Assembly (NCBI GenBank): GCA_943912855.1
Contig: CALTVC010000012.1
Coordinates: 65,837-129,836 of the forward strand
Direction: 5' to 3'
DNA length: 64,000 bases
DNA from: an uncultured Flavobacterium sp.
GTDB taxonomy: Bacteria > Bacteroidota > Bacteroidia > Flavobacteriales > Flavobacteriaceae
Numbering within the stretch: position 1 is the stretch's first letter; each line of letters starts with the position of its first letter. The position numbers and the translations under genes are program-made. The notes beneath the pieces are model-generated. The model ran no database searches. It was not told the origin of the DNA and saw only the letters and a list, made by a program, of their open reading frames with translations. Below are positions 61,035-64,000 of this stretch, piece by piece.

Positions 61035-62111
61035 ATGATTAAACAAAACTACAACGTTTTAGGAGTTATGTCGGGTACGTCGTTAGATGGGACGGACATT
61101 GCCCGCTTTACCCTTACCGAAAATAACGGGGTATGGGGCTATGAAATCCACGAAGCAGAAACCCTACCCTATACTGATGCATGGGTAAAAACCCTGAAAG
61201 AAGCTGTAGATTATGATTATGACCAGTTGGAGCAACTTAATACCGATTACACCCAACTGCTGGGCGGTATGATAAATGACTTCATAGACAAACATAATAT
61301 TAAAGGACTGGATGCCATTTGTTCGCACGGGCATACCATACTCCACCAACCCGGTAACGGCATTACGTTACAGATAGGCAACCTGCCCGATATAGCTACT
61401 ATAACCAATAATGTTGTGGTGTGTAACTTCAGGGTAGAAGACGTGTCTATGGGCGGACAGGGTGCCCCTTTAGTACCTATTGGCGACAGGCTTCTTTTTT
61501 CGGATTACGATTACTGCCTTAACCTGGGTGGTTTCAGCAATATTTCATTTGAAGAAAACGGGGAGCGTATAGCTTTTGACATTTGCCCGGTAAATACAGT
61601 CCTGAATTTTTATGCCAACAGGCTTGGCTATCCGTACGATGCCGGTGGAAGCATTGCCAAAGGCGGCAGGCTAAACCCCATGTTGCTGGAACGACTGGAT
61701 TACCTTGAGTTTTACAAACAGCCTTATCCTAAATCGTTAGGATTTGAGTATGTAAAAAATACGGTATTGCCACTGATTGAAGAATACAATATACAAACCG
61801 AAGATAAACTCCGCACTTTTACACGACACATAGCGCGCCAGATAGCTTTTGTTTTACGAAAGGCAAACAGACCAAACAGTCGACTGCTGATTACCGGAGG
61901 TGGTGCGTATAACACATACCTGCTGAGTAGTCTTTCTGGCTTACTGCCTGATACCGAAATCATGGTACCGGACGATAAAACAATACAATATAAGGAAGCG
62001 CTTATTTTTGCGTTACTGGGAGTATTACGTCTTCGGGGAGATGTAAATGTACTGAGCAGTGTAACAGGCGCACCGGCAGACCACTGCGCCGGATACGTAT
62101 ACGGCTTATAA
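61035..62111 (+). CDS. anmK: Anhydro-N-acetylmuramic acid kinase
   Basis: The 358-aa enzyme phosphorylates and opens 1,6-anhydro-MurNAc during cell-wall recycling. Motifs: VMSGTSLDGTDIA (N-terminal ATP-binding), CSHGHTILHQP, QGAPLVPIGDRLLF with the catalytic-type Asp, 'NLGGFSNISF' and ITGGGAYNTYLL. A TAATTTTA box at 61023 may be its promoter. Its 3' end overlaps the convergent response-regulator gene by 6 bp. Confidence 0.95.
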   Translation: MIKQNYNVLGVMSGTSLDGTDIARFTLTENNGVWGYEIHEAETLPYTDAWVKTLKEAVDYDYDQLEQLNTDYTQLLGGMINDFIDKHNIKGLDAICSHGHTILHQPGNGITLQIGNLPDIATITNNVVVCNFRVEDVSMGGQGAPLVPIGDRLLFSDYDYCLNLGGFSNISFEENGERIAFDICPVNTVLNFYANRLGYPYDAGGSIAKGGRLNPMLLERLDYLEFYKQPYPKSLGFEYVKNTVLPLIEEYNIQTEDKLRTFTRHIARQIAFVLRKANRPNSRLLITGGGAYNTYLLSSLSGLLPDTEIMVPDDKTIQYKEALIFALLGVLRLRGDVNVLSSVTGAPADHCAGYVYGL

Positions 62112-62774
62112 AATACCTAGTTTCTTTACTGCTTCGGTAAGGGCTTCGTCATCCAGCTGGCTATCTTTAAGAATCAGAGTTTTAACGTGGGCAATACGTT
62201 TCTCTATAGCCGGTAATGACAAGGGTACATAATTAGGAATCATACCGGCAGGTATACCTTCGCTAAGGCGCATAAGTATTTGCCTGTCGTATTTATCCAG
62301 GTTAAAGTTATTCAGCGTACGGTCTTTTAAAGACTTCTGAATTTTGTTGCTGTAATAAATTTCTCCGTTAAATATTATCCTGAATGCTTTCAGGAACTCA
62401 TCTATATCGATATCGCTCTTACATAAAATCCCTTGGGGGTTTGTAGCCTCCATAAGGCGTTCAATAAGAGAAGCCTCACTATGCATAGTAAGGAATATTA
62501 TGGTACACTCAGGGTATAACCTGCGAATGAGCATGCCTAAATCAAGCCCTGAAAATATTTTCTCTTCCGGGTATGGAGGCAGGCTCAGGTCCAGATATGC
62601 AATATCTGGCCTTGTAGCTGGGTTTACGATAATTTTATAAGCTTCCTGGCAATTTAGCGCTTTACTAAATTGTAAATCATATCCCTCAATACCGTCTTCC
62701 GAAAGTACGTTTACATAACCATTAACGGTCATAGGATGGTCATCAACAATCAGTATCCTAAGTTCTTTAATCAT
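62106..62774 (-). CDS. Response regulator with receiver and degenerate LuxR-type domain
   Basis: The 222-aa protein has a normal receiver domain (Asp11/Asp12 acidic pair and phospho-acceptor Asp62 in AYLDLSLP, plus CKSD with the conserved Lys) and a C-terminal LuxR-like helix-turn-helix that departs from the consensus (YDRQILMRLSEGIPAGMIPNYVPLSLPAIEKRIAHVKTLI). DNA binding may therefore be altered. No partner kinase is adjacent. It is convergent with anmK and divergent from the LytTR gene. Confidence 0.85.
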   Translation of the reverse strand: MIKELRILIVDDHPMTVNGYVNVLSEDGIEGYDLQFSKALNCQEAYKIIVNPATRPDIAYLDLSLPPYPEEKIFSGLDLGMLIRRLYPECTIIFLTMHSEASLIERLMEATNPQGILCKSDIDIDEFLKAFRIIFNGEIYYSNKIQKSLKDRTLNNFNLDKYDRQILMRLSEGIPAGMIPNYVPLSLPAIEKRIAHVKTLILKDSQLDDEALTEAVKKLGIL

Positions 62775-62889
62775 TTTTTTTGGGGCACTGTTAATACAAT
62801 GTGAAAAATAAAAAACAGTTGTGTAAAATTACTAAAATTTAATTAGTTATTTTGCTATCTGGTTTAGTTAAATTCCTCTTATAAAATTT

Positions 62890-63711
62890 GTGCAGTACTC
62901 CTTTGTAGTTATTGGTGATAATGAAACGGTATCCAAGGAGGTACTAAACTGCTTTGAAAACTTCCCGGAGTACTACTGCTTAGGCTCGGCACATGATAAA
63001 GATAGTGCCGTAGACCTTATATTAGAAGTAAAACCCGAACTGGTTTTTTTATCATTAAAGAAAAAAACAAAAACAGGATCAGAGCTTACCATAATAGATC
63101 GTTTGTACCGCTATTTACCAAATATACCTTACTTTGTAATACTATCTGACACGGATGACTATGCCCTTGAGGCAATTAAGACCGGAGTGTTTGATTATAT
63201 AATCGCTCCTCTTACGGTAGCCGAGCTTCGTAAAACTCTTTTACGTTTCCAGAAAGAAATACCGCTTAGCGGCGGGGTATCGCCTCAGATTGTGGAAAAC
63301 CCACACGAAAGCGAATTTAAAGAAGAGGACATAAGGATTACCAAAGGAAAAGATGTCCCGGGATCTGATGTAGACATACAAATATGTATAAAATCTTACG
63401 GAGACTACCAGTTCATATCTTTAAAGGATGTAGTATACCTTCAGGCAGACAATAACACTACCGATTTTCATTTGGTAAACGGAAAAACCCTTTCGGCATA
63501 CAAAACCCTGAAGCATTACGAGAACAACCTCCCTCCGTTCTTCTATCGTATACACAACAGCTTTGTAGTAAACAGCAGTTATGTATCACGTATTAATACG
63601 GGCAAGTCTATTTGCTACCTTAACAACAACGAAGTTTCGGTTCCGTTTAGCAAAACCTTTAAGGAAAATATAGACACCATAATACGCAAAATAGCCCCCG
63701 AATTTATATAA
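62890..63711 (+). CDS. LytTR-type regulator with degenerate receiver
   Basis: The 273-aa protein has an N-terminal receiver-like domain (about 1-120) in which the phospho-acceptor Asp position reads Ser (PELVFLSLKKKTKTG, Ser55), and a C-terminal LytTR DNA-binding domain (about 170-270: YQFISLKDVVYLQADNNTTDFHL, FYRIHNSFVVNSSYV). It is unlikely to be controlled by phosphorylation. The start codon is GTG 62890; no ATG is available upstream in frame before the receiver begins. The first gene divergent from the response regulator. Confidence 0.88.
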   Translation: MQYSFVVIGDNETVSKEVLNCFENFPEYYCLGSAHDKDSAVDLILEVKPELVFLSLKKKTKTGSELTIIDRLYRYLPNIPYFVILSDTDDYALEAIKTGVFDYIIAPLTVAELRKTLLRFQKEIPLSGGVSPQIVENPHESEFKEEDIRITKGKDVPGSDVDIQICIKSYGDYQFISLKDVVYLQADNNTTDFHLVNGKTLSAYKTLKHYENNLPPFFYRIHNSFVVNSSYVSRINTGKSICYLNNNEVSVPFSKTFKENIDTIIRKIAPEFI

Positions 63712-63808
63712 TAGCTACTTTACCCCGCAAAACAGTAGAGTTACTCTTACACAACACTCAACCACTAAAACCACAGTAATACATAGTATTCCGTAGAAAC
63801 TTAGTACA

Positions 63809-63816
63809 TAAATTTG
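63809..63816 (+). promoter_or_regulatory. Bacteroidota -7 promoter box, with 5'-leader hairpin
   Basis: TAAATTTG fits TAnnTTTG, 76 nt before the ATG at 63893. In the leader, TTCAGAA (63818-63824) and TTCTGAA (63844-63850) can pair. Confidence 0.5.
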
Positions 63817-63892
63817 CTTCAGAATCAAAGGGGAAAAAGTTGGTTCTGAAAGTAAAAACTAAAAATTAATTACAATACTAAAAGTTACTACC

Positions 63893-64000
63893 ATGAAAAA
63901 ATTTGTACTATTATTCGCGCTAATCGCTACGCTATCTACAACTCTTGTTTCTTGTTCAGCTGATGACAGCGATATCCAGACAACAACTACTCAAGGTGAC
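63893..64000 (+). CDS. Lipoprotein, N-terminal part (3' end outside window)
   Basis: The visible 36 residues start MKKFVLLFALIATLSTTLVSC with lipobox LVSC, then SADDSDIQTTTTQGD. A lipoprotein anchored in the cell envelope is expected. The rest lies beyond the window, so the family cannot be named. Promoter box and 70-nt leader lie upstream. Confidence 0.75.
   Translation, partial: MKKFVLLFALIATLSTTLVSCSADDSDIQTTTTQGD

Noticed and set aside
1..64000. rRNA, tRNA, integrase, transposase or prophage genes
   Set aside because: Searched by eye for typical motifs; none found, so the small-gene insertions above cannot be attributed to a visible mobile element.

Overview
The window looks like chromosome from a member of the Bacteroidota, most probably a Flavobacteriaceae and Flavobacterium-like. 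The evidence is the set of type IX secretion system (T9SS) and gliding genes (porU, porV, gldJ), three large secreted proteins with T9SS C-terminal sorting domains, a TonB-dependent receptor, and upstream regions that repeatedly carry the Bacteroidota -7 promoter box TAnnTTTG instead of sigma70 boxes. I see no rRNA, tRNA, CRISPR array, integrase or transposase. Most of the window is ordinary housekeeping chromosome with a few small accessory spots.

Layout. 1-5.7 kb: end of a TonB-dependent receptor, a duplicated-domain T9SS cargo, a helical protein, and a dicarboxylate/amino-acid symporter whose 3' end is repeated 797 bp downstream across an AT-rich secreted-protein gene. 6-10.4 kb: MFS exporter, secreted protein, GH130 enzyme. 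10.4-15.9 kb: DHFR-like protein, purK-purE, a ParE/RelE-type toxin-antitoxin pair, an M3 peptidase and a small conserved protein. 15.9-18.6 kb: a GbsR/MarR-type regulator followed by a three-gene membrane/redox cassette, with the same operator-like sequence before the regulator and before the cassette. 18.7-25.4 kb: UbiA-like membrane protein, gcvP, a 54-aa gene between related repeats, truncated haemoglobin, FabH-like enzyme, lipoprotein. 25.4-29.7 kb: flippase and two glycosyltransferases; behind the flippase lie two paralogous small membrane-protein genes, each followed by a decayed copy of the flippase 3' end. 29.8-31.4 kb: MlaE/MlaF-like lipid transporter pair. 31.5-36.3 kb: a 1588-aa Ig-like T9SS adhesin. 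36.4-39.3 kb: M28 peptidase, SDR and SprT-like genes in tight order, then an AlkB-like gene. 39.5-42.2 kb: pyruvate dehydrogenase E1-alpha and E2. 42.4-51.8 kb: cdd, porV and porU, divergent from gldJ, murF and a DUF4269 gene. 51.9-54 kb: a tiny cysteine-rich ORF with its own promoter and a terminator hairpin, then glutamate dehydrogenase and guanine deaminase. 54.1-57.3 kb: a kelch-repeat T9SS cargo. 57.6-64 kb: tandem PAS-LuxR regulators, rraA, acyl-CoA dehydrogenase, anmK, two response-regulator-type proteins and the start of a lipoprotein.

How the genes fit together. PorU (sortase) and PorV (its outer-membrane partner) process and anchor T9SS cargo; the proteins at 1583, 31509 and 54098 are such cargo, and GldJ is needed for gliding and T9SS function. 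purK/purE act in purine synthesis, while guanine deaminase, cdd and anmK act in salvage and recycling. gcvP, glutamate dehydrogenase, the acyl-CoA dehydrogenase and pyruvate dehydrogenase are central catabolism.

Best candidates for something new: (1) stacked gene-3'-end plus small-gene modules behind the flippase, with a similar single event behind the symporter; (2) the Cys-rich mini-ORF and terminator ahead of glutamate dehydrogenase, which has the architecture of an attenuator; (3) the GbsR-type regulator, apparently leaderless, sharing an operator with a DCC/epimerase membrane cassette.
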